A stretch of DNA of 8,360 nucleotides from a bacterium (GTDB taxonomy: Bacteria > Babelota > Babeliae > Babelales > Chromulinivoraceae): positions 1 to 8,360 of the forward strand of contig CANCGK010000037.1 of assembly GCA_947377595.1 (NCBI GenBank). The letters are read 5' to 3'. The notes beneath the pieces are model-generated. The model did no database searches. It worked only from the letters and a program-made list of their open reading frames with translations, and was not told the DNA's origin. Numbering within the stretch: the stretch's first letter is position 1; each line of letters opens with the position of its first letter. Shown in pieces: positions 1-6,806 of the stretch. Position numbers and translations under genes: made by a program.

Positions 1-1
1 T

Positions 2-106
2 GATCCTTTAGTCATGACTATTTTAATCGAACATGCAGGGGGATCTGCTGCTGCTGTTGCCGTTGCTCAAAAATTTCTTGCTCAATACATCAAATTAATG
101 AGATAA
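2..106 (+). CDS. mrdA: Penicillin-binding protein 2-type transpeptidase, C-terminal end (partial)
   Basis: Only the last 34 codons are present, ending in TAA; the gene begins left of the window. The frame reads DPLVMTILIEHAGGSAAAVA and then an AQKFLAQYI helix. This fits the closing strand and helix of the class B PBP transpeptidase fold, where a hydrophobic strand runs into a glutamate, then a Gly/Ala-rich 'GGSxAAAPVA' segment and a final helix. Known role of the family: peptidoglycan cross-linking at the outer face of the inner membrane, with PBP2 acting in lateral-wall synthesis. The Gly/Ala pattern resembles PBP2 more than PBP3, but with so little sequence the subtype is an inference. The catalytic SxxK, SxN and KTG motifs lie outside the window. 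Confidence 0.72.
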   Translation, partial: DPLVMTILIEHAGGSAAAVAVAQKFLAQYIKLMR

Positions 107-151
107 TAAGAATTACTTAAAAAACGATTAATTATACGCTAAAGGATGCAT

Positions 152-367
152 ATGGGCATATTATCAGGGATGCTTATTGTGGCGGTGGTGAAAATTTTAA
201 CTGGCAAAAAAATATCTCCAACAGATCAATCAAAAATTGATCTCAAAACATCCATGCAACCATCGACAGAGAATCAAACTCACGACAAAAAAGCAGAATC
301 ATTTTTTTATAAAAACGTTCTAAGACTTAAAAAGTTCTATAAATCTTTACGTAAATTATTTTTATAA
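152..367 (+). CDS. Small putative membrane protein, function unknown
   Basis: A 71-residue ORF beginning 45 nt after the PBP2-like gene on the same strand, so probably co-transcribed with it. I chose the ATG at 152 over the in-frame ATG at 146 because the AAAGG at 141-145 lies 6 nt before 152 but directly abuts 146. Residues 2-16 (GILSGMLIVAVVKIL) form a short hydrophobic segment that could be a membrane anchor. The middle is polar (Ser, Thr, Gln, Asp), and the last 20 residues are strongly basic with Leu, Phe and Tyr, which suggests an amphipathic helix. I recognise no family. It may be a small accessory of the wall-synthesis locus or a chance ORF; the Shine-Dalgarno, operon position and following terminator favour a real gene. 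Confidence 0.45.
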   Translation: MGILSGMLIVAVVKILTGKKISPTDQSKIDLKTSMQPSTENQTHDKKAESFFYKNVLRLKKFYKSLRKLFL

Positions 368-400
368 AAGACCTATCAATCATACGCGTTGTAAGTTCAT

Positions 401-432
401 GTTGAGCTGTAACAACTCAGCTATAGTTTTTT
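401..432 (+). terminator. Probable rho-independent terminator of the PBP2 transcript
   Basis: GTTGAG (401-406) pairs with CTCAGC (416-421), with one T-G wobble. After a C/A mismatch, TG pairs with CA around a TAA loop. A TATAG spacer and a run of six T follow (427-432). The site lies 34 nt after the stop of the small plus-strand ORF. The T-run does not touch the stem directly, so strength is uncertain. Confidence 0.45.
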
Positions 433-587
433 GCCCTACATTTTCTACGAAAATTTCGGGAAATTAAGAGGCCGGTGGGCCTCATGCACTCTTTTTTTTC
501 ATCGAAAAAGCGTTGAGTGGCCGCCGCCACAGACATTTCCGGAGATGAGCATAGCGACATCGTAGGCTTTTATCTTACATTTTAATA
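433..587. other. GC-rich hairpin-bearing intergenic island
   Basis: This stretch separates the plus-strand and minus-strand genes. Its core (about 466-542) is roughly half G+C by eye, against about one third in the surroundings. It holds a perfect 6-bp hairpin GAGGCC-GGTG-GGCCTC (468-483), a T8 run (492-499), a 5-bp hairpin GTGGC-CGCC-GCCAC (517-530), a near palindrome CGAAA-A-TTTCG (448-458) and TCCGGA (538-543). Two frames stay open across it. On the minus strand ATG 558-560 to TGA 417-419 gives 47 residues; on the plus strand 413-565 is free of stops but has no ATG. I recognise neither product. It could be a small structured RNA, a decayed gene fragment or a short dispersed repeat. Confidence 0.4.
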
Positions 588-602
588 GTGCTAATTCGTT
601 AC

Positions 603-620
603 GTTGAGCTTTCAACAGCT
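603..620. repeat. Short repeat with hairpin, related to the 401-425 sequence
   Basis: GTTGA-GCTT-TCAAC is a perfect 5-bp hairpin (603-616), followed by AGCTATG. The same elements in the same order (GTTGAGCT, then CAAC, then AGCTAT) occur at 401-424 with a few inserted bases. The two copies bracket the GC-rich island. The similarity is imperfect and could be coincidental. No T-run follows, so it is not an obvious terminator. Confidence 0.3.
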
Positions 621-673
621 ATGAACTATACACCGACCATTTACAATGTCATATCAACATGTCATCTTTATAT

Positions 674-952
674 TCATTCATGGGTATCATTCGTTTTAAG
701 ATCAGAATGGATCAAAAAACAACAAGACGAACAAGCATCATTGAAACGTTTTTTACATGAATTCAAGCGAGCAAAACAATTTTTATAATAACTATTTTGA
801 CTTTCAATACGATGACTAAGATGCATACAACACATCACACTCAACCGCATTGCATCTAGTTCTTGAGTCGTAACTATACTTCTGGGCGACTGCATAGTTA
901 TCAAAAAAACATGAAAAAACAGACTCGTTATGCATAACAATTTTTTTATCAT
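674..952 (-). CDS. Small Cys-rich putative secreted protein, unknown function
   Basis: A 92-residue ORF with a signal-peptide-like start: MIKK, then a hydrophobic run LLCITSLFFHVFLIT (residues 5-19), then polar sequence. The remainder is polar and basic and contains seven cysteines, in an MCCM pair (41-42), singles at about 59 and 66, and a CSSCC cluster (75-79). This is consistent with an exported, disulfide-bonded or metal-binding small protein, but no family is recognised. Codons mostly end in A or T, as in the neighbours. It lies downstream of the rpsT terminator, so it would need its own promoter; an AT-rich TTATATAAA is present just upstream, with only a weak AAGTGA-like ribosome site. 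A competing plus-strand ORF (GTG 588 or ATG 621, to 788) overlaps its 3' part but has no Shine-Dalgarno. Confidence 0.45.
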   Translation of the reverse strand: MIKKLLCITSLFFHVFLITMQSPRSIVTTQELDAMRLSVMCCMHLSHRIESQNSYYKNCFARLNSCKKRFNDACSSCCFLIHSDLKTNDTHE

Positions 953-973
953 TTTTTCACTTTTTATATAAAC

Positions 974-1010
974 TAAAAAAATAGGTACACATTTTACTGT
1001 ATACCTATTT
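974..1010 (-). terminator. Strong rho-independent terminator after rpsT
   Basis: Read on the minus strand, AAATAGGTATAC (1010-999) pairs with GTGTACCTATTT (990-979). This is a 12-bp stem with a single G-U wobble and an 8-nt loop. A continuous U-tract follows (seven Us, from the end of the stem to 974). It starts 22 nt after the rpsT stop and closes the rpmB-rpsT transcript. The wobble becomes a C/A mismatch if the plus strand is transcribed, which confirms the orientation. Confidence 0.82.
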
Positions 1011-1031
1011 AAATTTTTTAATGAAAACTAA

Positions 1032-1313
1032 TTACTTAGTTTCTGCTGCTTTTTTAGCCGCATTCATTTTTTTTGCTAAGCGAGAGATTTTACGAGCTGC
1101 AGTATTTGGATGCAATAATCTTTTACCTTTTGCTCGAGCAATTTTAGCTTGCGCATCGTTGAACAATGTTTCAACATTTTGCATTTCTGTTGATTCGATT
1201 GCTGTCAAAACTTTTTTTACTGCAGTTTTAATTGCTGAACGACGAGCAACGTTTTTAATGCGACGTTTTTCATTTTGAAGAACGCATTTTTTTGCTGATT
1301 TACTATTAGCCAT
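1032..1313 (-). CDS. rpsT: 30S ribosomal protein S20
   Basis: A 93-residue protein, close to the usual S20 length. It has the family's typical opening (MANSKSAKK with an arginine/lysine-rich RRIKN), a helical, Ala- and Lys-rich body and the closing GKRLLHPNTAARKISRLAKK segment seen in S20. S20 binds the 16S rRNA 5' and 3' minor domains during 30S assembly. The start at 1313 is preceded by AAGG (1323-1326) nine bases away and by AAGAAG closer in. The AAGG overlaps the rpmB stop codon, so translation is probably coupled to rpmB, which ends 11 nt upstream. The terminator at 974-1010 follows. Confidence 0.96.
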   Translation of the reverse strand: MANSKSAKKCVLQNEKRRIKNVARRSAIKTAVKKVLTAIESTEMQNVETLFNDAQAKIARAKGKRLLHPNTAARKISRLAKKMNAAKKAAETK

Positions 1314-1324
1314 AACTTCTTACC

Positions 1325-1528
1325 TTAAATTACTTTTGTTACTTTACCAGCTTTAACACATTTTGTGCAAACCGCACCACGCTCAACAATAACTTTTGGA
1401 CTTGACACACGTACAAAACGCATTGTATGCACATTCGGATAAACCCAACGTTTCGTTTTGTTATTTGCGTGACTTACATTATTAGCCACTTGTGGTCGTT
1501 TATCGCAAACTAAACAAATTCTTGCCAT
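1325..1528 (-). CDS. rpmB: 50S ribosomal protein L28, zinc-binding type
   Basis: A 67-residue L28 with the family signature CxVxxKRPQxANNVSHANNKTKR near the N-terminus (here C5-L-V-C8-DKRPQVANNVSH) and the basic RRW-like KRWVYPNV segment. Two CxxC pairs (C5/C8 and C54/C57) show the C4 zinc-ribbon form rather than the zinc-free form. L28 is an RNA-binding component of the large subunit. AAGG seven bases before the ATG is a good ribosome site. It is the upstream member of an rpmB-rpsT pair. In the 96-nt gap between rpmB and the phosphatase gene (1529-1624) I see no convincing promoter, only AT-rich sequence, so read-through from the phosphatase gene is possible. Confidence 0.96.
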   Translation of the reverse strand: MARICLVCDKRPQVANNVSHANNKTKRWVYPNVHTMRFVRVSSPKVIVERGAVCTKCVKAGKVTKVI

Positions 1529-1624
1529 TTATTAACCTTATTATCAATAATATTTTCTACTATTTTAAGTTTACTACAATGAAAATTAATTACAAATTTT
1601 TAAAGCCTACAATCATAAAATTTC

Positions 1625-2359
1625 TTAAAAAAACAGTTTATTACCAGCTTTTAATGCTCCATAACCTATTTTTTCTTCAGACTTTCTATAATCACACACA
1701 AGACCACCTGATTCTTGAATCAGCAACATACCTGCTGCAACATCCCACCAAGCTATATCTTGAAAGACAATCAAATCGATAGATCCAGTCGCTACATATA
1801 TAGCATCAATACCAGCAGACCCAAAATATCGCCTTGAAATTTGTATTTCCTTTTCTTTTAATTTCAATCTTATATCACGTACTTGATCTAAAGAACAATC
1901 TACAAAGGCAAAACCTCCTTTGATAGATCTATTTTTAAATTCTATGACTTTACCATTACAAAATGCTCCATGATTTTTTTCAGCATAATAAAATTCTTGT
2001 AAAACAGGAACATATATTGCACTGACCATGGTCTCATTTTTATAGGTTAAAGCAACCATAATACAAAAATGTGGAATCCCTTTTACAAAATTTTTAGTTC
2101 CATCTAAAGGGTCAATAACCCACACCCACTCAGAATCATTGTGATCATAACCTGATTCTTCAGCACAAAATCCTGCTTGGGGCATAATTAAAGCAAGCTC
2201 TTTTTTTAAAAAAGCTTCATTTTCTACATCAACAGCCGTGACAATTGAATATTTTGCTTTTTCAAATATTGCATAATCAGCTTTAAAATAGTTCATGACC
2301 AATCTACCAGACCGCATCATGATATCTTGTAACTGAAAATAATATTTTAAATTATGCAT
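1625..2359 (-). CDS. Inositol monophosphatase family protein (SuhB-like)
   Basis: A 244-residue, complete member of the Mg2+-dependent, Li+-sensitive phosphatase family. Visible metal-site motifs in order: the VTAVD element (D44); a GEE-like A-E-E pair (E67, E68); motif A WVIDPLDGTKNF with D83, D86, G87 and T88; and motif B WWDVAAGMLLIQESGG with D206. These match the residues that bind the two or three Mg2+ ions in IMPA1/SuhB. The family hydrolyses myo-inositol-1-phosphate, but bacterial members also act on other sugar phosphates or 3'-phosphoadenosine phosphates, and E. coli SuhB has a role in rRNA antitermination. Sequence alone does not decide between these. It starts 3 nt after the ftsH stop with no clear Shine-Dalgarno, so it is probably translated by coupling to ftsH. 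It is slightly shorter than the usual 260-270 residues. Confidence 0.92.
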   Translation of the reverse strand: MHNLKYYFQLQDIMMRSGRLVMNYFKADYAIFEKAKYSIVTAVDVENEAFLKKELALIMPQAGFCAEESGYDHNDSEWVWVIDPLDGTKNFVKGIPHFCIMVALTYKNETMVSAIYVPVLQEFYYAEKNHGAFCNGKVIEFKNRSIKGGFAFVDCSLDQVRDIRLKLKEKEIQISRRYFGSAGIDAIYVATGSIDLIVFQDIAWWDVAAGMLLIQESGGLVCDYRKSEEKIGYGALKAGNKLFF

Positions 2360-2362
2360 TAC

Positions 2363-4183
2363 TTAAATTAATGTTATCGTTTCTGGTTGTTGCATACCTA
2401 AAGCTTCATAAATTTCTGATGCTTCTACAACTTCTTTGTCTAACAACAAATTTGCAATAATATCTAATTTATCACGATTATCTTCTAACATTTTATACGC
2501 ATTTTGATATTCAGATTCTAAAATCAAGGCAACTTGCTCATCAATTTTAGTTTTAGTTTCTGTTGATAAATACGCATCATCATACACAGCTTTACCTAAA
2601 ACATCATTCATACCCATGTAAGCTACCATTCTGTAAGCAATGTTTGTAGCTCCTTTAAAATCACTACCAGCTCCAGCGGTCATAACATTACATACCAGCA
2701 TTTCTGCAGCTCTGCCACCCATAGACACACGAATATCAGCCAAATACTCTTCTTTTGTTTGCAAATATTGTTCGCCTGAAGGCAACATACATGTTACACC
2801 CAAAGAACCTCCTGTACGTGGAGTAATCGTCACTTTATGTAACGGATGAGTTAAATCACCCATTAAAATATTAATTAAAGTATGTCCACCTTCATGATAT
2901 GCGGTAATTCTTTTTTCTAGATCACTCATAACAATAGTTTTTGCTAATTTACCCATGCTGCTAGCATCACGAGCTTCATTAAACTGCGTCATAGTAATTT
3001 TATCTAAACCAGCCTTTGTTGCTAAAATAGCAGCGGTATTAATAAAATTAGATAAATCAGCGCCTGTATATCCTGTTGTTGCTCGTGCTAATTTTTGCAC
3101 ATCAATATCTGAAGCTATTTTTACTTTTTTCAAATGTACTTGTAAAATTTCTTGACGAGAAATTAAATCTGGAACAGGTACCGTTACCACTCGATCAAAT
3201 CGACCTGGTCGCAATAATGCTTTATCTAAAACATCTGCTCTATTGGTTGCAGCCATAACAATGATTGGTTCTTCATTAACTTCAAAACCATCCATTTCTG
3301 TCAGCAACTGATTTAATGTTTGTTCTCTTTCATCACTGCCACCATTACCACCACCACTGCGTTGACGTCCAACAGCATCAATTTCATCAATAAATACGAT
3401 ACATGGAGCATTACGTTTTGCTTGAGCAAAAAGATCACGTACACGAGACGCACCGACACCAACAAAAACTTCGACAAAATCTGAACCACTGACGCTAATA
3501 AATGGACAACCTGCCTCACCAGCTACAGCACGTGCAAGCAATGTTTTACCAGTACCTGGCTGACCTTGCAAAAGAACGCCTCGAGGAATTTGTGCACCAA
3601 TTTTTCGATATTTACCTGGATTTTTTAAAAAATCAACAATATCCATTAATTCTTCTTTTGCTTCGTGAGCTCCTGCTACAGATGCAAATTTTTCTTTAAT
3701 AGAATTTGGCATAAAAATTTTTGCGCGACTTTTTCCCATATTAAAAAGTCCACCGCCTTGACCGCCATTACCTTTACCTTGTCTGTTAATATACCATGCT
3801 GAAAGCATCCCTAATACTAACAAAACTGATAACAATAATATGAGATACCAAAAATTAGACGTAACGCCTTGCGTTGCAACAGAGTAATCAACTCCATATT
3901 TTTCGAACAAATCAAAATCAGTATCACGTTGCACAACAGTTGCCTGAAATCTTTGATTATTTTTCAATACACCGTCAACTTGTTGTCCATTGACAACTAT
4001 AGATTGCACGTGCCCAGATTTTACCTGGTCTAAAAATTCTTTATACGTAAATTCATGTAAAGTCTTTGCATAATCAGTTAATTGAGTTAAAGCAAATAAT
4101 AATGCAAACATAATAATAATGCCGATTAAAAGAGCTTTTGGACCACCAGAAAATGACGGTTTTTTAAATGGTTTTTTTGACAT
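2363..4183 (-). CDS. ftsH: ATP-dependent zinc metalloprotease FtsH
   Basis: A 606-residue, full-length FtsH, a membrane AAA+ protease that extracts and degrades membrane and short-lived cytosolic proteins as a hexamer. It has a basic N-terminus, TM1 at about 17-36, a periplasmic domain of about 70 residues, TM2 at about 111-131 and a Gly-rich linker. The AAA domain has Walker A GQPGTGKT (207-214), pore loop FVG (240-242), Walker B ending D266-E267, and an SRH with arginines at 325 and 328. The M41 protease domain has HEGGH (430-434) and a likely third zinc ligand D508 in a GAGSD loop. Two details are unusual: Q208 replaces the Pro of GPPGTGKT, and HEGGH replaces HEAGH. The key catalytic residues are kept, so an active enzyme is expected. 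AAAAGG lies 11 nt before the ATG, and a promoter sits just upstream. The gene leads the ftsH-phosphatase pair. Confidence 0.97.
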   Translation of the reverse strand: MSKKPFKKPSFSGGPKALLIGIIIMFALLFALTQLTDYAKTLHEFTYKEFLDQVKSGHVQSIVVNGQQVDGVLKNNQRFQATVVQRDTDFDLFEKYGVDYSVATQGVTSNFWYLILLLSVLLVLGMLSAWYINRQGKGNGGQGGGLFNMGKSRAKIFMPNSIKEKFASVAGAHEAKEELMDIVDFLKNPGKYRKIGAQIPRGVLLQGQPGTGKTLLARAVAGEAGCPFISVSGSDFVEVFVGVGASRVRDLFAQAKRNAPCIVFIDEIDAVGRQRSGGGNGGSDEREQTLNQLLTEMDGFEVNEEPIIVMAATNRADVLDKALLRPGRFDRVVTVPVPDLISRQEILQVHLKKVKIASDIDVQKLARATTGYTGADLSNFINTAAILATKAGLDKITMTQFNEARDASSMGKLAKTIVMSDLEKRITAYHEGGHTLINILMGDLTHPLHKVTITPRTGGSLGVTCMLPSGEQYLQTKEEYLADIRVSMGGRAAEMLVCNVMTAGAGSDFKGATNIAYRMVAYMGMNDVLGKAVYDDAYLSTETKTKIDEQVALILESEYQNAYKMLEDNRDKLDIIANLLLDKEVVEASEIYEALGMQQPETITLI

Positions 4184-4217
4184 AGTCTATGCAACCTTTT
4201 CTACTAAATTGAAATTC

Positions 4218-4246
4218 ATTATGATATTTTGTATAGAGTAAGACAA
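4218..4246 (-). promoter_or_regulatory. Sigma70-type promoter for ftsH
   Basis: On the minus strand a TTGTCT -35 box (4246-4241) and a CATAAT -10 box (4223-4218) are separated by exactly 17 nt. Transcription would begin near 4211, giving a leader of about 28 nt that contains the AAAAGG ribosome site. It lies in the 164-nt hydrolase-ftsH gap. A second, weaker pair (TTGTCG, 17 nt, TATTAT) occurs farther upstream in the same gap. No heat-shock sigma32-type boxes were seen. Confidence 0.5.
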
Positions 4247-4347
4247 TGAATAGATGGAATCAAGATATTCTTCTAAAATGGCCTACGATTTATTAAGTAT
4301 AATAAAAATAAAAACGTCTGTCGACAATGTTTCAACCTGCAGATTAA

Positions 4348-5394
4348 TTATCTCTGTAATTGTTCTATCATATCAAGTACAGCATCAACAATAACTTCTG
4401 GCTGTTCCATCGGAATCAAATGCCCGCTATGATGAGCGATAACATGAGATGATTTTTTTGATTTTTTCACTAAATGCGACTGCAAAATAGGCCACTGTAC
4501 ATTAACATGGGCTATTTGCTCTGGTGTATAAAAATGCTCAATTCGAGAGTCATTAAAAAACGGCTTACCAGAGCTAATAACGATTAATGGAACTGTAACC
4601 AAAGATGAAGCTTTTTCTTTCAGCTGCCTGCAATTTTCTGGACCAAAAAAAGCTTCTGCTCGCAACGTATCTATATATTTATTCGTCATACTTTGTGCGT
4701 AATAAATCTCTTGAATATGATCTGGCAACTTTGATATTTGCTTTTTCATAAAATCACAGACCGCAGGAAATTGAGCCAATGCACGCAATATTCCTAAATA
4801 AAAAAATCCCGTTAAAAGCTGAAAATAATGAGGCGCGGGAGGATTTAACACATGCACTTGATCCTCATGAATCGAATCAACCAAGATCAGCCCAGCGACC
4901 TCATCTGGATACAAAGCTGCATACATCTGCATATTGCATCCACCAAATGAATGCCCTACTAAAATATATGGCCCAAAAATATGTGCATTATGTAACATGG
5001 TTCTCAATTCATGAACAATATTAAAACTTGTTCGAGCTAAAGGGCTTGGATCAGACCATGCATAACCAGCACGATCATACGTAATAGTTCTTACAAAAGG
5101 AGCAAGCTTTGGTTGAACTAAAGACCAGTCTAAAGAATTACATGCAAAACCACCATCCATAATAACCGTATACATCGATTCATAAGATGGATTTACACAG
5201 TCACTATGTTTATTGTGTATATCGCTTGATGCTGAATCAATCATGTGCAAACTATATCCGCCAATATCAACCATCTGACCTATCGGCATATAATTACCCT
5301 GATCTGACTGTGTACCAAAATACTGATACGATATGCCGTATCCTGCCAAAGCCAATATTGTTGCGCTACAAAGCTGTAAACTGAGTAACATCAT
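4348..5394 (-). CDS. Alpha/beta hydrolase with N-terminal hydrophobic segment
   Basis: A 348-residue serine hydrolase of the alpha/beta fold. The oxyanion strand leads to TYDRAGYAWSDPSP (about 105-118), a motif typical of this family. The nucleophile elbow is GHSFGG with Ser149, followed by the strand LILVDS. The catalytic His is His325 in SGHLIPMEQPE. The acid residue is not certain; Asp173 is one candidate. Residues 1-20 are hydrophobic (LLSLQLCSATILALAGYG) with no preceding charge, so it may be an inner-membrane anchor or a secretion signal. The substrate cannot be inferred; lipid, ester or lactone hydrolysis are all possible. I chose the ATG at 5394 over GTG 5397 and ATG 5391 because AAAGG lies 8 nt upstream. 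The gene follows tolB after about 108 nt, in the place where pal often sits, with its own -10-like box. Confidence 0.88.
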   Translation of the reverse strand: MMLLSLQLCSATILALAGYGISYQYFGTQSDQGNYMPIGQMVDIGGYSLHMIDSASSDIHNKHSDCVNPSYESMYTVIMDGGFACNSLDWSLVQPKLAPFVRTITYDRAGYAWSDPSPLARTSFNIVHELRTMLHNAHIFGPYILVGHSFGGCNMQMYAALYPDEVAGLILVDSIHEDQVHVLNPPAPHYFQLLTGFFYLGILRALAQFPAVCDFMKKQISKLPDHIQEIYYAQSMTNKYIDTLRAEAFFGPENCRQLKEKASSLVTVPLIVISSGKPFFNDSRIEHFYTPEQIAHVNVQWPILQSHLVKKSKKSSHVIAHHSGHLIPMEQPEVIVDAVLDMIEQLQR

Positions 5395-5402
5395 CACAAA
5401 AA

Positions 5403-5407
5403 CCTTT
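5403..5407 (-). promoter_or_regulatory. Ribosome binding site deciding the hydrolase start
   Basis: AAAGG on the minus strand is 5, 8 and 11 nt from three consecutive in-frame starts (GTG 5397, ATG 5394, ATG 5391). The 8-nt spacing and the ATG favour 5394. Confidence 0.45.
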
Positions 5408-5417
5408 GTTGTAAAAA

Positions 5418-5423
5418 ATTATA
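5418..5423 (-). promoter_or_regulatory. Perfect -10 box upstream of the hydrolase
   Basis: TATAAT on the minus strand would start transcription near 5411, just before the AAAGG ribosome site of the hydrolase. No acceptable -35 hexamer is found 16-18 nt upstream, and there is no extended -10 TGn. In this AT-rich sequence a chance match is quite possible. The rest of the 105-nt gap (5398-5502) shows no terminator with a T-run after tolB. Confidence 0.3.
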
Positions 5424-5502
5424 GAACTATTTATGTACAGCCTTGCTTAAGACTTTACATCTTATACTTAGCATAGTCTATGACATATCTTTTGCACTAT
5501 TT

Positions 5503-6801
5503 TTACTCAACAAATATTGTATGAACAGGAGACCATGCAGGATATGTACAATTTTCTGATGCAGGCGTTATATACTGCATACGACCAGTTAACAGATTAT
5601 AACGAGCTATACGACTTGCGCCATGCAATCGAGCTGCAAAAATAATAAAATTGCCACACGCAGACCAACAACCTTCTTCTTTGCTTTCTGCCCCTGTCGT
5701 TAATTGTTCATGCGTTTTTGTTACAAAATCATAGGTAAAAATTTGCATCGCACGATGTACCATTTTAGAATACAACAACTTATGAGTTGCTTTACAATAA
5801 GCAGGACATGCACAATAACCGTCGGTTGCCAAAGGGGTAATTTTTAATGTTTTCATATCTAAAAGATAAATCCCTGGATATTTTGTTTGATAATCAGAAA
5901 CAAATGCTAATGTTTGATCATCGATATAACATGGTGAAAAATTATCCGCAGAATTATGGGTAATATTATTAAAAACACGATGATGCTGTTTATCTAAAAA
6001 CGAATGGTATAATTGAGTTGATCCATCCTTTGACAAACAAAATACTATATTTTTATGATCGTCAGAAAAAGCTGGAAGCATGTTTAAACCATCAAAACTA
6101 CAAATTGTCCTGCGTTTGCCATACATATTTGCCATAACTAATCGCACATTTGACAATGTATTTTCTGAATAAAACAACAGAGGATCATCTGCCTGATTAC
6201 TCCAACGAGGAGCTAAACATACCGTTGGCAATTCAATTAAAGGACGAGAATTTTTACCATCTGCATCGGCAATATAAATATGTTTATACACTTTATCACG
6301 GCCATTTTGCTTAACCCATAATTGCTTACAGTATGCTATTTTTGAAGAAAAACAACTTGCACTACCCATAAATTCTGGCCAAATTTGATCAGCAACGTTA
6401 TGAGCCCAACCTCGTATGATAGTTCCACGTTTTTCATATTTTTTACCTGCAATCATTTCTGCCTGCTCGGTATCATACAATCGCCAATGTATAGAATTTT
6501 TTTCTTCTGATAAAAAAATAGCGATATAAAAATCTTTGTTATAAAGCTCTTTAATTTCTGATTTTTTTTGTATTTTTTTAAAAGACTGCACTTTGACCGT
6601 GCACTGCTCTGTCATTTGAAAATCAGATGCAATCACATGTGCAATTTTTTCTAATTGTTCATTCGTTTGATCTGCAACATATCCTATAAAAACATTCATT
6701 TTTTCATGAGCTATAGCTCGAACCGCGACATGAACAGTGTTTTCTTCTTGCGCATATATCATGGTAAAAAATAAACACACTATACCTAATTGCTTTTTCA
6801 T
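5503..6801 (-). CDS. tolB: Tol-Pal system protein TolB
   Basis: A 432-residue periplasmic protein: signal peptide MKKQLGIVCLFFTMIYA, an N-terminal mixed alpha/beta domain (to about 145), then a six-bladed beta-propeller. The propeller shows as repeated units of the form 'IYxxDxxGxxxxxL...PxWS', for example IYIADADGKNSRPL, IYLLDMKTLKITPL and the closing YPAWSP. TolB links TolA and Pal in the outer-membrane constriction machine. The start at 6801 is preferred to the longer ATG at 6816 because GAGG lies 5 nt before it and a clean signal peptide begins there; the extension adds only MNEVW. The gene begins 25 nt after the TolA-like stop. The mature protein has 13 cysteines (for example C330, C332, C336, C378, C382), which is many for a periplasmic propeller. 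Divergence from proteobacterial TolB is considerable, but fold, length and operon agree. Confidence 0.88.
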   Translation of the reverse strand: MKKQLGIVCLFFTMIYAQEENTVHVAVRAIAHEKMNVFIGYVADQTNEQLEKIAHVIASDFQMTEQCTVKVQSFKKIQKKSEIKELYNKDFYIAIFLSEEKNSIHWRLYDTEQAEMIAGKKYEKRGTIIRGWAHNVADQIWPEFMGSASCFSSKIAYCKQLWVKQNGRDKVYKHIYIADADGKNSRPLIELPTVCLAPRWSNQADDPLLFYSENTLSNVRLVMANMYGKRRTICSFDGLNMLPAFSDDHKNIVFCLSKDGSTQLYHSFLDKQHHRVFNNITHNSADNFSPCYIDDQTLAFVSDYQTKYPGIYLLDMKTLKITPLATDGYCACPAYCKATHKLLYSKMVHRAMQIFTYDFVTKTHEQLTTGAESKEEGCWSACGNFIIFAARLHGASRIARYNLLTGRMQYITPASENCTYPAWSPVHTIFVE

Positions 6802-6806
6802 CCAAA

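Noticed and set aside
417..560. Minus-strand 47-codon ORF through the GC-rich island
   Set aside because: No ribosome site and no recognised family. It is treated as part of the island because a plus-strand frame is equally open.
588..788. Plus-strand ORF of 66 codons (GTG 588 or ATG 621)
   Set aside because: It overlaps the 3' part of the minus-strand secreted-protein ORF, has no Shine-Dalgarno at either start and no recognisable product. Not fully excluded, but less supported than the opposite strand.
1021..1278. Plus-strand ORF opposite rpsT
   Set aside because: A shadow of the clearly identified S20 gene.
4300..4347. Possible terminator after the hydrolase (T-runs on the minus strand near 4300-4316)
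   Set aside because: Only 3-4 bp stems can be formed before the T-rich stretch, so a terminator cannot be supported.
4181..5482. The 11-mer CATAGTCTATG occurs at 4181-4191 and 5472-5482 as a possible operator
   Set aside because: An 11-nt match is expected by chance in an AT-rich window of this size; one copy covers a start codon and the other lies in a 3' gap.
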